Both the position numbers and the translations under genes were made by a program. Below, in pieces: positions 45,260 to 57,296 of a stretch of 64,000 bases of DNA. The notes under the pieces are model-generated. The model saw only the letters and a program-made list of their open reading frames with translations. It had not been told where the DNA came from and did no database searches. Where the stretch lies: assembly GCA_002286715.1 (NCBI GenBank), contig NSJX01000001.1, forward strand, positions 1,915,805 through 1,979,804. The letters are read 5' to 3'. Every line of letters begins with the position of its first letter. Position 1 is the first letter of the stretch. The DNA is from Dentipellis sp. KUC8613 (Eukaryota > Basidiomycota > Agaricomycetes > Russulales > Hericiaceae).

Positions 45260-48200
45260 ATGGCCTCCTCATCAGCGCCCCCGGCGGTCAGCTCAGGCGA
45301 CCTCGTCGACCTTGTGTCCTCCTCGGGCTCCGCAACTGTTTACCCTACCGACGACACAATCCTCGCAGTCCTCCAAGCCCGTTTCCGCTCGGACTACCCC
45401 TATACCAGGATCAATGCGTCGCATCTCGTTGTCGTGAATCCTTACAAGGCTCTGGCAAACACCAACGAGAACAGCGCCAGAGAATACGAAGAACGATGCT
45501 ACAAGGATACCACGTTACCTCTGCCCGGCTCGTCCCAGCCACTCCCTCCACATCTCTATGACATTGCCGCCAAGGCATACCTTCTCATGCGCCGGAGGAA
45601 TCAGTCGCAGTCTGTGGTTTTCCGGTGGGTGGTGCCATCTTTGTTGCTCCAACCCCTCCTGACCCGCTAACGGTGCGCAGTGGAATCACGGGATCAGGCA
45701 AGTCGTCCAGCAAGGAGCTCCTTGTCAACCAGATCCTGCGCATGTCCGCACACTCGAAACGCGAGACGCGCCTTGCCGAGCAGATCAAGGCGCTTACGCC
45801 TGTGCTCGACTCGTTCGGCAACGCGAAAACCCTCATGAACCCCAATGCCTCGCGACACAGCCGGTACTTCGAACTGCACTTCAATGGCCGTGGCCGTATC
45901 TGTGGCGCAAAGGTCCTCACTTTCGGCCTCGACAAGTCCCGGCTGAATCGCCTCACTCACGAGGAGCGGACGTACCACGTCTTTTACCAGCTGCTCGCCG
46001 GTGCAACCCCGACCGAGCGTGACTACTTCAACTTGGAGGATCCGTCAGACTATGCCCTCCTTGCATCATCAGGGTGCTACCGCCTGCCGTCGGGACCTTT
46101 CAGCGATGACTCCATTGCCATGGATGACTTGCGCGCCGCGATGCGGACGTTGGGCTTCAAGGCGAAGCACATCAGTGCTATCTTCTCACTCCTCGTAGCG
46201 ATTCTCCTTCTTGGCAACGTTCAGTTCATCGAGGGTGACGCCCGTGATGTGTCCGCCTACATTGCCAACCCTCTCGTCTTAGATCAGGCAGCACGTCTGC
46301 TGGGCGTTCCGTCGGAAGAACTTTCTCAGACGCTGACCAACAAGACAAGCTACGTCCGTAAGGAGCTGTACACTGTGCTGATGGACGCGGAGCAGAGTGC
46401 CCGGCAGCGCGACCACTTCATCCGCGACCTTTACGCCATCCTCTTCTCATTCGTTGTCGAGACAGCCAATCACAAGGTCGCGCCTGGTGCTCAGGACCCG
46501 CCTCCCCCTACGCAAATCATCTTCCTCGATCAACCTGGCTTCCAATCACGTGGCCCGTCTTCGTCAGGCTCCATGATGTTCACTGGCAATGCGCCTCTTG
46601 TGCACGCGTACGGGCAGAACGGGTTTGACGAGTTCTGTGTCAACTTCGCTGACGAGCTCGTTCATTCGTATGTGTTGCGTAACACGTTCGAAGATGCGGT
46701 GGGCTACAACGGGCACCTCTCTGGCGACGGGATTTCCCTTCCGGCCGTTACTACCATGGATAATTCTGCATGTGTCGAGCTACTTCGGGGCGTCACGCTT
46801 AGCGAGCGGGCTCACAAGAAACCTGGCGGAATGCTTGGCGTTATTGCCAAGGCATGCTCTTCCTACAAGTCCGGCAAGAGCGGCGAGAAGAGGGATGAGG
46901 AGTTGCTCACGGAGCTCGTCTCTAAGTTCGGTGTCCATGCTTCGTTCGTGACGGACTCCTCTGAGCCGCACTCGTTCGGTATCAACCACTATGCTGGACA
47001 ATGCTCGTACGACATTACGGGCTTTGTGGAGAAGGATGCGGACATGTTGGACTCTGCGTTTGTGACCCTGCTTCGGAACTCATCGGACTCGTTTGTGTCG
47101 AGATTATTTTCAGGACCCAGCTTGGCGGTGGAGAAGCACCAGAAGGACGAGAACACCATCGTCCAGGCGCAAGTTTCTTCGAGGCCGCTTCGTCACCCCA
47201 CGCCTGTTATGTCTCTCAACCAGACGCTCCCCCAGCCAACGGAAGAGCACCCTCGGTTGGACCCGACCAAGGTTTATCCTGTTACGACGCAGCTCAACTT
47301 CAATCTCTCGGAGATGATTGCATCGCTCGACCGGACGCGCCTCTGGACGGTGTCTTGCATCCGTCCCAACGACTCCGGCTCGCCCAACTCCTTCGATAAG
47401 CGCCGTATTAAGGCGCAGATCCGGTCACTCCTTCTCCCAGATATCGTCTCGCGGAGGCAGATCGAATACATGGTCGACTTCGAGCAAGCCGAGTTCTGTG
47501 ATCGTTACGTCCCGACGATGCGCGGTTCTGAGCAGGAGCGTATCCAGCAATGCGCTCAGGCCAATGGCTGGAGGGAAGGCCCCGATTACGCAGTCGGTCA
47601 TCGCATGATCTTCTTGTCGTACAGCTCTTGGAAGATGGTCGAGGATGGTCTGCGCGCCATCGAGAAGGAGCAGAAGAAGGCGCTGCAGGACGACGAAGAT
47701 GCTGATAGTGCGTACGCAGAAACAGAGTATACCCACCAAGAAGGTGCTCAATCTACTGGTGGTTATGGCGAGAGCGTGGACAATCTCTTGCTTGCCCGGA
47801 CAGGTACCGACGGGACTCAATACCGCGATCCGAACATGGGATATGCGGAAGGCGGCCTCATGACTCCCAACACGGCTGGCATTCCGCCGTACAGTCAGGA
47901 AGACGGCGGTTGGGGCTCAGAGTACGACAAAAAGGAGAATCCCGATTACCAGTCCAACGAGTTCTCGAAAGAGGGTGGCAATATCGTCGTCAAGGATGCC
48001 CCTAACGCCGTGGAGGAGCTGCCATCCAGTCGCACACGCCGCGTTTGGCTTCATATCGTCTGGGCTTGTACATGGTGGATACCGACCTTCGCTCTGACCA
48101 ATATCGGCCGCATGAAGCGTCCCGATGTCCGGCTTGCTTGGAGGGAGAAGTTCACCATTTGCTTGTTGATTTTCCTCGCTAACGGTCTTGTCATCTTCTA

Positions 48201-51200
48201 CATTGTCGAATTCGGCCGTCTTCTGTGTCCCAACTTCAACAAGGCTTGGGCGACGAACGAGGTTGCGGAGCATACAGGCGACAACGACTATTGGGTGTCT
48301 ATCCAGGGCCAGGTGTACGATATCACTAACTTTGTGCACGGTCAGCACAGCGATATCCCAGGCGAAGCTAGCAACTCCCAGGACACCCTAGATGCTCTTG
48401 CTGGCCAGGATCTCACCGGATACTTCCCGCCTCCGCTGCCTCTGGCCTGCCCGGGTCTTGTCAGTGATGCCAACCTCGTCTTCCAGTCCCAGAACTTCAC
48501 CCCCCAGATTCCAAATGCCCTCCATGCGTCGGGTCCTCAGCAGCGTGCACAGGGTACTAAGCTGGACGCTTCGGACTGGTATACTTCGCGATTCTTGCCG
48601 ACCATCAAGCAGTACCACAAGGGTCCGTTGGTGTTTTCTACCAAGACGGTCAAGGCTTCGGCGAAAGATCAGGACAATCCGAGGTATGCCGAATCTGCTT
48701 TTGTATGGTCCGGCGTGTGCTGATGCTGATTCTCTCCCTAGAGCATGGGCGATCTGGGACAACGGCATCTACGACCTGACGGATTACTTCTACACGATCT
48801 CGCAGAACACTGGCAACACCGGGCCGTACACGTTCCTGAACGACTCGCTCACGAATCTGTTCCAGCAACAGGGCGGCCAGGACATCACGAAGCAGTTCGA
48901 GAAGGTCCTCGGAGAGATGGATTCTACCACCGCTGCGCAGAACACGAACTGCTTCAAGAACATGTTCTACGTCGGTGAGACTGATTTCCGCAAGACCCCC
49001 AGGTGCCAGGTTCAGAACTACATCCTCCTGGTGGCTTCGTGTATCCTCATGGCATCCGTCGGTATTAAATGTAAGTTGGATCGATTCCCCCGCCCGTGTC
49101 CAGTACTGACGCGAAATGTTCTCTAGTCCTGGCTGCCCTGCAGCTCAGTGGCCGTAAGAACCCCGAAATGTTGGACAAATTCGTTATTTGCCAAGTCCCG
49201 TGTTACACGGAAGGTGAAGATGAGTTGCGCCGTACCATCGACTCGCTGGCCAACCTCCAGTACGATGACAAGCGCAAGCTGATTTTCATCATCTGCGACG
49301 GCAACATCATCGGTAGTGGCAACGACAGGACGACCCCCCGTATCGTGCTTGACATCCTTGGTGTCGATCCCAAGCTGGATCCTGAGCCGCTGCTGTTCAA
49401 GTCTATCGGTGAAGGATCGCGTCAGCTCAACTACGGGAAGGTGTACTCCGGTCTCTACGAGTTCGAGGGCCATGTTGTTCCGTACGTCTGCGTCTGCCTC
49501 GCGCCTGTCTTAATCATGTCTGACCGTTTTTCTTTCTTAAGGTACATGGTCGTCGTGAAAGTCGGCAAGCCCACAGAGCGCTCGAAGCCTGGTAACCGTG
49601 GAAAACGTGACAGTCAGATCCTCCTGTTGCAGTACCTCAACCGGGTTCACTTCGACAACCCTATGAACCCTCTGGAGCTCGAGATCTATCATCAGATGCG
49701 GAATGTCATTGGTATCGATCCTGCGTTCTACGAGTATATCTTCACCGTCGATGCCGATACGGTAAATATCCTATACTTCTGCTTTGGACTTAGTTCGCTA
49801 AATTTTCTGTTTTCAGACCGTCACGCCGCCTTCTCTGAACACCCTGGTTGCGCACACGGCAGATGATTCCTCGATCATTGGTATCTGTGGTGAGACCAAG
49901 CTTGAAAACGAGGAAGGATCTTGGTGGACAATGATTCAGGTACGCTATATCGAGATTTTCATTCCAACATTTGCTCAATGATCTCGTTATAGGTATACGA
50001 ATACTACATCTCTCACCATCTGTCCAAGGCCTTCGAGAGTTTGTTCGGCTCTGTCACCTGTTTGCCCGGTTGTTTCTCCATGTACCGCATCCGTACTGCG
50101 GACAAGGGCAGGCCGATCATCATCTCGAACCGCATCATCGACGAGTACTCCGAACCTAACGTGGACACGCTACACAAGAAGAATTTGTTCTCCCTCGGTG
50201 AAGATCGTTTCTTGACGACCCTGCTTATGAAGCACTTCCCGACGTTCAGGACGAAGTTCACTCCGGATGCTCTCGCGCACACGGTCGCTCCCGAGTCGTG
50301 GCGCGTTTTGCTCTCTCAGCGTCGTCGTTGGATCAACTCGACGGTCCACAATCTGTGCGAACTTGTGTTCCTGCCGGAGTTGTTTGGTTTCTGCTGCTTC
50401 TCGATGCGCTTCTTCGTGTTCATCGATTTGTTGGGTACCTTGGTGAGTGTCTCGTACTTTCGTGGCAAATGAGAATATACTCAGTCATACGTTAACCAGA
50501 TTTTGCCTTCCACTGTCGTCTACGTAAGTCCCACTTTCGCTCTTTTTGGAATGCCTTCGGGTGCTCACAGTTTGCTGCCAGTTGGTCTACCTTATCATCG
50601 TCGTGTCGACTGGCAATGCGCCTCTGCCTTTACTTTCCATTATCATGATTGCAGCCGTGTATGGTTTGCAGGTATGTCCGATCTAAGTCTAACAGGGGGG
50701 TGTCACCTGATCGTCTCACGTTCCTAGGCTCTAATCTTCATCATCAAACGTGAATTCATGTTGGTCGGCTGGCTCGTGGTCTACCTTATCTCGTGAGTTT
50801 CTTTACCTGGGCCCCGGAGCAGTCTTTTTCATGCTATGTTACAGATACCCGGTGTATTCCTTCCTGCTTCCCGTATACTCCTTCTGGAGCATGGACGACT
50901 TCGGTTGGGGTAACACTCGTTTGGTTATTGGCGAAGGTGCAAGCAAGAAGGTTATTTTGAATGACGACGACAAGTTCGATGATTCCATGGTCCCTCTTAA
51001 GAAGTTCAGCGGTAGGTACAATCTCAGTCGTATTAGTTCCCCTACTGATCCCCCATCTAGAGTACGAGGCGGAAGCATGGGAGACTGGTACGCATCATTC
51101 GGATGAAACTCGCCAAACTGGATATACCAAGCCCCGCTCGCGTGTACCATCTCGTCCCGAGTCACCGCGCAGCTTCGTCCCGGCCTCGCAATCCGGCGAC

Positions 51201-51858
51201 TACTACCGTGATACGAATGCTCTCAACGGCAAGCTTAGAAGCCAGAACTCGCATAGCAACTTGTCACAGTACGGTGGCCAGCCTGCGATGTCGCAGTACG
51301 GCGGGGTACCCCAGCTACCGTTCATGCCATTCGCTGGCGGATATGCAGGATCGCAGGCTGGGTCCGAGTACGGCGGAGGCATGCCCCCTATGCCTCCCAT
51401 GCCTTACCAGGCTACTGGTAGCATGTATGGCATGCCGATGGGACCGAACCCGATGATGTCCAACTTCAACATGTTCGGTGCAGCACAAGGATCTCCGGCA
51501 CTTTCTGCTGCTAACGCAGGCTTGCCTCCTGTTCCACCTCTCGGAGGCGACCAGCGGCCACTGTCGACGTTCTCTATGGCGACGTCTGTGAATCCGTTCG
51601 CAGGGCCGAGCCAGAACCCGAACCCCACAGACGACGAGCTGATTCAGGCTTTGCGCAATTACCTCAGTACGCAGGATCTGATGACCGTTACGAAGAAGTA
51701 AGCCCGGTGTTGTCGCGTTGTTTTGCGATGTTACTGACTTGATGCTTTCCTCTAGAACCGCTCGCGAGGCCATCATGGCTCGCTTCCCGAAGGCGGATCT
51801 GGCGCCTCGCAAGGCGTTCTTGAACGAGTCGATCGACAAGATCCTATCCGAATCCTAG
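45260..51858 (+). CDS. Chitin synthase with myosin motor-like domain (class V/VII type)
   Basis: Thirteen exons in phase give 1,976 residues: 45260-45624, 45681-48683, 48742-49070, 49127-49481, 49542-49761, 49817-49939, 49993-50442, 50500-50523, 50582-50671, 50728-50792, 50845-51011, 51061-51697, 51756-51858. A plasma-membrane glycosyltransferase making wall chitin from UDP-GlcNAc. Order: myosin-like motor (about 20-740) with P-loop [12 protein letters not shown] at about 123; transmembrane helices at about 905-970; a cytochrome b5-like fold ([18 protein letters not shown], about 985-1045); the family-2 catalytic domain with DADT near 1422, EDR and QRRRW near 1573; membrane helices; a Gly/Pro/Met-rich linker; and a C-terminal DEK-type domain ([14 protein letters not shown]...[16 protein letters not shown]). 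The motor usually guides delivery to growth sites. The P-loop and b5 heme motifs are degenerate (no HPGG), so ATPase and heme binding are uncertain. Catalytic residues are intact. Confidence 0.96.
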
Positions 51859-52384
51859 ACATTTTCCCCTCCCGTTTGTACGCCCCATGTATCGCATCTC
51901 TTCTAGTTCGCATGCATTTGCACTGAACCATACAGTACTCTAATCACGGATGGTGTCTCTACGAACACTTTCTCTATTCTTCGCTTTGTCGTCCACGTCT
52001 AGGCCTCGTGTCGCTCATTTACTCGTTGACTCGCAATTTCATGGACTCCTACATATACATATGATCGTACCATCTCATCGTTCGGTTAACTGGTCGAGAA
52101 GACGCTGTAGTACTCTTTGCTCATGGACAATGGATTTCACCGTAGACACCACAGTGATGTCGAAGGTTTTGACTTGAGGCTCGCATTCGATGTTTTGTGG
52201 CCACGACTGAGCGGAAGTAAATGATGTCGCGGAAGGCACATCTTTGCCGACGATCGAGCTTCGGCATGCCCGAATACCGTAATAAGCCGGACCCAAGTCT
52301 CCTCCCAACACCCAGGAGCTCTACTCCTCGTCTTGCACTCAACCTCAGCAAGGCTCCCTCTTCTTGCGACTTTCACTCAGCATC
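51859..52384. other. Intergenic interval
   Basis: Chitin synthase 3' UTR and the promoter of the next gene. No supported coding sequence. Confidence 0.55.
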
Positions 52385-53734
52385 ATGCCTGGCCCAGCTA
52401 TCTATGTCGTTGCGGCCATCGGCACCGTTGCAGCAGCTGCAGCATTCAAGGAGGTGCGCTTTCAATCATTTCCTAGTAGGCTTACTACAGATGGAACTGA
52501 TCTTACGGCCTTGCATGTCTGCTTGTCGTAGTTCGTCTATGACCCTCATCTGAGCCCCATCGTTGATGCATGGGTGGAGAACCTCAAAGCTCGCCATCGA
52601 CAGAGGCAGCAGAGGAGACAGGCCGTCGCTGTGCCCCAGCGTCCTCGATCCCCGTCTACCTCTTCGTCCTCAGATGACGACCTGCCGCTCAAGAAGTTGC
52701 GGGAGAAGAGGGAGAAGAAGAAACAGTCTCGGGAATCTATGTCGTCCAACTCTCCTATCGAGCTCGAGATGCTCGCGGCGAAGGAGGCCGACGAGTGGAG
52801 CGGGGTCAGCACCGCCAGGAATCAGTCCGGTCTGAGGTCCCGCCTGCCTAGCCGCCCTGCGTCGAGCTGCGCCCCGGTATCACCCAACCTCATGGACGAG
52901 GTGTGTATCTATTCGCTTCGCTTAAGCCTTCCATGTCCGCCTTTGCCGTCGTCTTTGCCCGTTCTGACTCGTTCTGCATAGCATGGAAGCCCACTGCTTT
53001 CTCAGCGCCCGCTTCCCCCCTCGCGAAACACCGACCAGGACATCCTCTTCAACTACCCCGGCTCACCGTCCCACGAACCGTCCGCCCGCTCACCACCCTC
53101 GCCGACCATCTCCCTGTCGAGCGTCTCCGAGCTGAGCGAAGACCCGTTCAGGGACCCCCAGGCTGCCTCACCCCGCGCACCGCCCGGGCTCCACCTCGCC
53201 AATCCGTCCGCACAAGGCGGCCCTGCACTCCTCTCCCTTGGCCTCCCGACGCCCCTATCCCTGTCTCCCCGCGCGTCGCCTCAACTCGGGTTCCGCTCCT
53301 CCCGCTCGTCTACGCCCGAAGCCGACAATGACATTGATCTGCTCACATCGTCCGTGATGACCTCTGCGTACCTCACCCCGCAGGGCGGCCCCGCGTCGCT
53401 GCCGCCATCGCACTCGGGGCGCAGCACGCCCTCAGCTATTGCCTCGCCCGCGTTTTCGTCGCCCCAGATTAACGTCCAGGTACTCTCCGCCGTGCCGTCA
53501 CCGTCGCCCTCGAGTCCGATGTCGCCATTCTCTGACTTCGGGTCCCCGCTGCTGCCGCCGGTGCATATGCCAGCTGCGCCGGTGCGCGAGGACCAGGACG
53601 TGTTTTCGCTGCCGTCGAACGTCTCGAGCGACTCGGGCGACGATGACTTCGATCTGGCGTCGCTGCCTGAGAGCGATACCTCCAGCTGGGCCGATGCGCA
53701 TGATGAGGCTGGCTCGCCGCCGTTGCGCCGCTGA
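52385..53734 (+). CDS. Ser/Pro-rich protein with N-terminal hydrophobic segment, unknown
   Basis: Exons 52385-52453, 52532-52900 and 52982-53734 give 396 residues. The first exon encodes a short hydrophobic stretch (IYVVAAIGTVAAAAAF) that could be a signal anchor, then FVYDPHLSPIVDAWVENL. Residues about 40-90 are highly basic (RHRQRQQRRQ, KKLREKREKKKQ). The remainder is disordered, rich in Ser-Pro pairs with possible phosphorylation sites, and the C-terminus is acidic (SDSGDDDFDLASLPESDTSS). This suggests a membrane-tethered protein with a cytosolic disordered tail, but that is inference. I recognise no domain. Splice joints are canonical and in phase. Confidence 0.7.
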
Positions 53735-54676
53735 TTGTTCGCGCGCATCCGGTGTGCATCAGGGCCTGCCAGTGATGGCACATGGCCATCGCTGCGCTGT
53801 GCAGGTGTCAGTGTCCTCGAGCTCATCCTCGTCGCGCGCGCGCTCGCCCGCTGCATCCACATTCTCTCCTTCCCTGTCGTTATCCGCGTTTGTACTGTTA
53901 CTTATCTCCTTCCTGGCTCTACTTCGCATTGCTCTTCTCGGACCCTCTTCTCCCGCCTCGTCGCTTTCCTCGATATCGAGACACGTAACTATCTAAACCC
54001 GTTCATTGTGCATCTCTAGCATCCACGTTCCACGCCGTGTAGTATTCGCTGTTCAAGTACTTAGTATCCCGGATTCCGGAGCCCGTTCGTCCCTTTGACG
54101 TTGTAGATTTATCCCGCTGCCTGTATGTATGTACTTTCTTGTGATATAGGACCGAGGACTGCAACTCGTACCTTGTGTTCGGAGATGGGGGTCTGTCGAC
54201 GATGGTGGAGTTCAAGTTTACCCTTACCGAAGTGTCTTGGGCAGAGATATCGAATTCTGTAGGACCAAGGCTTGCTGCACACATGTGTCGACTCAGATCT
54301 AAAAGACAGGTCATTCTAATAATATTCGAGCCTGTACTAGGATGTCGGTCGCTCGAAGTAAAGAGGGTAATACGAATCCCTATATAGGTAGGTAATGCAA
54401 GATGCAAGGTGGGAGGCGACGGGGACTTGGATCGTGCTCGATGAGATGACTGTGGTGGGTGGATAAGGAGGGGCTACAGATTGCGGGTTGTATCGTGATG
54501 CAATGGTTATGGAGGTGCCGCAGGACGGGGGACTACAAAACAAGAACGGACACGGGACAGGGACACAGACACAGCAGACGTCTAACGATACAGCATGCTA
54601 CACACGCACGGCAGTACCAGTACACAGCACACGTACTTGTACACGTACTCGTACAGCATTCAGCGCAGCGGGGTGC
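53735..54676. other. Convergent intergenic region
   Basis: About 940 bp between two converging genes, holding both 3' UTRs. Only shadow frames. Short AC/GTAC-rich simple sequence occurs around 54.55-54.66 kb. Confidence 0.55.
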
Positions 54677-56923
54677 TCAGACCTTCGCGCCGCTGCCCTT
54701 GCTGAAGAGCTTCGCCTTCTCGATCGCGGCCATGCTCTTCTTGATGAGGTTCTGCTTGTAGTCGACGATCGAGATGCCCTCCTTGGTGAGGTTCTTGATC
54801 GTCTTGTCTGCCACCTCCCACAGCTCCTCGGCGACCTGCGAGATCAGCCGGAAGTCGTGGGACACGATCACGACGCCGCCCTCGAACTCGCGGATCGCGC
54901 GTGCGAGTGCGTCGATGGAAGACATGTCCAAATGGTTCGTGGGCTCGTCTGCGAAATGTCTTATTGTCAGCGCTATTCTAACTAGGTGAAGGGATATAAT
55001 GCATACCGAGCAGGAGAATGTGAGGGTGTTCCATGGAGAGCTGGGAGAAGACGACGCTGCGAGAGGGTCAGCCAGACAAAAATCGCTTTGCAATTGTGCA
55101 AACCCACCGATTCCGGAGACCGTCAGACAGCTGCCGGATCGGGGAAGTCTGGTGGGCACCCGACAGACCGAAGCGGCCGAGCTGCGCACGCCACGCCTGG
55201 ATATCCTTCTCGGGGTACTTCTGCGAGAAGAGGGCCTGGAAGTACTCGAGCGGCGACTTGTCGTACGGGAGCTGGTCGGCGGAGTGCTGCGAGTACTTCG
55301 CGAGCTTGAGACTGGCGTGCTTGGAGATGGTGCCCTCTGACGGCTGCAGCTGGCCGGTGATGAGGTTGAGCAGGGTCGATTTGCCGGCACCGTTGGCGCC
55401 GAGGATGGCGACGCGGGAGTCCATGCTACAAACAGAGAGTCAATTTCCGGTGGAACAGTATCATTCAAAGAATACTGACTCGATACCGAAGGACAGGTTC
55501 TCGTAGAGGTAGTCCTCCTTCTTGCCGGAGTACGAGAAGGCGACCTCGTTGAAGGCGAGGATCGGCGGGGGCAGCTTGCGGATGTCCTCAAAGTTGAACC
55601 TCAGGGGTCTCGGTGTCTCGATCTTCTCGATGAGTCCGGCAGCCTCCATCTTGTCGATGATCTTCTGCTTCGATTTGGCCTGCTTGACAAGGTTAGCGTA
55701 GGTACCTGCAGAAGCGATGAACCTGTGATAGGTTGTGGTCAGTATGATGTATGGTAGTACATGATTAAAGGAAGGACGCACTTCTTGATGTGCGCAATTT
55801 CGTCCTGCTGCTTTTGGTACGCCTTCATCTGGTTGACCTCGTTCTCGGTCTTCGTGCGGACATAAGTGGTGTAGTTACCGGTGTAGTAGACCAACTTCTT
55901 CTTCGGCGTGAGATCCATGATGTTCGTGCAAACGCTGTCCATGAAATCTTGCGAGTGTGACGTAATGACAAGAATGTGGTTGTAAGTCGAGAGGTAGGCT
56001 TCCAGCCAGACCACGGCGCCGAGATCCAAGTGATTCGTCGGCTCGTCCATGAGGAGAAGATGGGGCTTGATGAAGAGTGCCCGCGCGAGCGACACACGCA
56101 TACGCCAACCACCAGACATGTCCTTCGTCGGCTTGGCCATCATGGCCTGGCTGAAGCCGAGGCCGTGGAGAATGCTGCCTGCCTTCGCCTCGAAAGTGTT
56201 GGGGTCGAGCTCCTCGAGCTCCTCATACGCAGCTTCGAGGGCGAGCTCGTCGACATCGTCAGCGACAGAGAGCTCCTCAATGCGTTGCTCAATTCTGGCA
56301 ACTTTTTGCTTCGCCGAAGCGACGATGAAATCCAAGGCATTGACGTCGGAAGGCTCGGCCTCGCCCCGGACGATGTAGATATCGATGTGCGGGGGAAGTT
56401 CGATGTCCTGCTCGGCGATGGACTGGAGGAAGGTGGACTGAGATAGAGCGGAATGTTAGCCAAGGGGGATAATGTACGAATGATCCGCAGCGCACCTTTC
56501 CCGAGCCATTTTCGCCAAGCAAACCGTACCGTTGGCCGTAGTTCAGAGCAATTTCAGCCCCCTCGATGAGCAACCGCCCGTGGAACGACAGCGTGTACGA
56601 GTCAATTTTAATGTCACGTCCTTTGGGATCAGATACGAGAACACCGGCGGCGCTCCTGCGAAGATGGCGATTAGCAAGCGCTTGCGGTGGAGCACGGATC
56701 CATGTACTTACCTCTCGGTGGCGATTTGGAGCTTTGCCATGGAAGTGAGGTCCTCCTGGCTGGTCGCAGCTGACATGCTTGTCAAGGGCGTATTGACCGA
56801 GCTGCCAGGGGCGGAGCCTGCGGGGGTGGACGTAGAAGTGGAAGCAGTTGTGCCATTGTTCTTGGAGGCCTGCTTTGCAGCCTTTTCTGCGAGACGTTTT
56901 TGCTTGGAGGCGGAGGGAGCCAT
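54677..56923 (-). CDS. ARB1: ABCF-family ATPase, Arb1/ABCF2 type
   Basis: Seven exons (56923-56712, 56655-56496, 56437-55782, 55722-55480, 55425-55108, 55056-55007, 54948-54677) give 636 residues. ABCF proteins have two nucleotide-binding domains and no membrane segments; Arb1 supports ribosome biogenesis and recycling. The lysine-rich start ([18 protein letters not shown]) fits Arb1. First domain: Walker [13 protein letters not shown] (split by an intron), signature [15 protein letters not shown], Walker [13 protein letters not shown], switch HSQDF. Second domain: Walker [11 protein letters not shown], Walker [13 protein letters not shown], switch SHDFRL. The second signature reads [15 protein letters not shown], with Asp in place of the usual second Gly-preceding residue, as in many Arb1 proteins. 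Gcn20 is the main alternative, but its longer N-terminal domain is absent. Divergent from the next gene across 373 bp. Confidence 0.93.
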
Positions 56924-57296
56924 GGTGGAAGTGGAGGAGAGCAGAGAGCAATCGATCCAATGTGGCTCCTGCTTTTTCGGCGGAGTGTGAATCGGTCATC
57001 GGCCGTGGACCTAACCCGAGTCTGGGAGTCTTCCTCTCTCGTTCAACTCTCCTTGTTCTTTCCGATGCCGTCCTAATCTTCTCTGCCTTGTATTTCTCCT
57101 CTTGCTCTCATCTGCTCTCTATCTATCTCTATACACCCGGCTGTAGCATTCCATATTGCTCTCTCTTGCTTCTCAACAAACGCGCTTTCTTGACGTCGCC
57201 CAGCCTATCAATATACCTCTACTCTAAATCCCACACCATCTCCGCAGCCCTCAGCGCGGAGCCAATATCTACTGATACCTTCTCATTTCTTGTAAC
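56924..57296. promoter_or_regulatory. Shared divergent promoter
   Basis: 373 bp between the ABCF start (minus) and the coiled-coil protein start (plus). It is pyrimidine-rich on the plus strand with several CTCTCT tracts. No TATA box is obvious. Confidence 0.55.
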
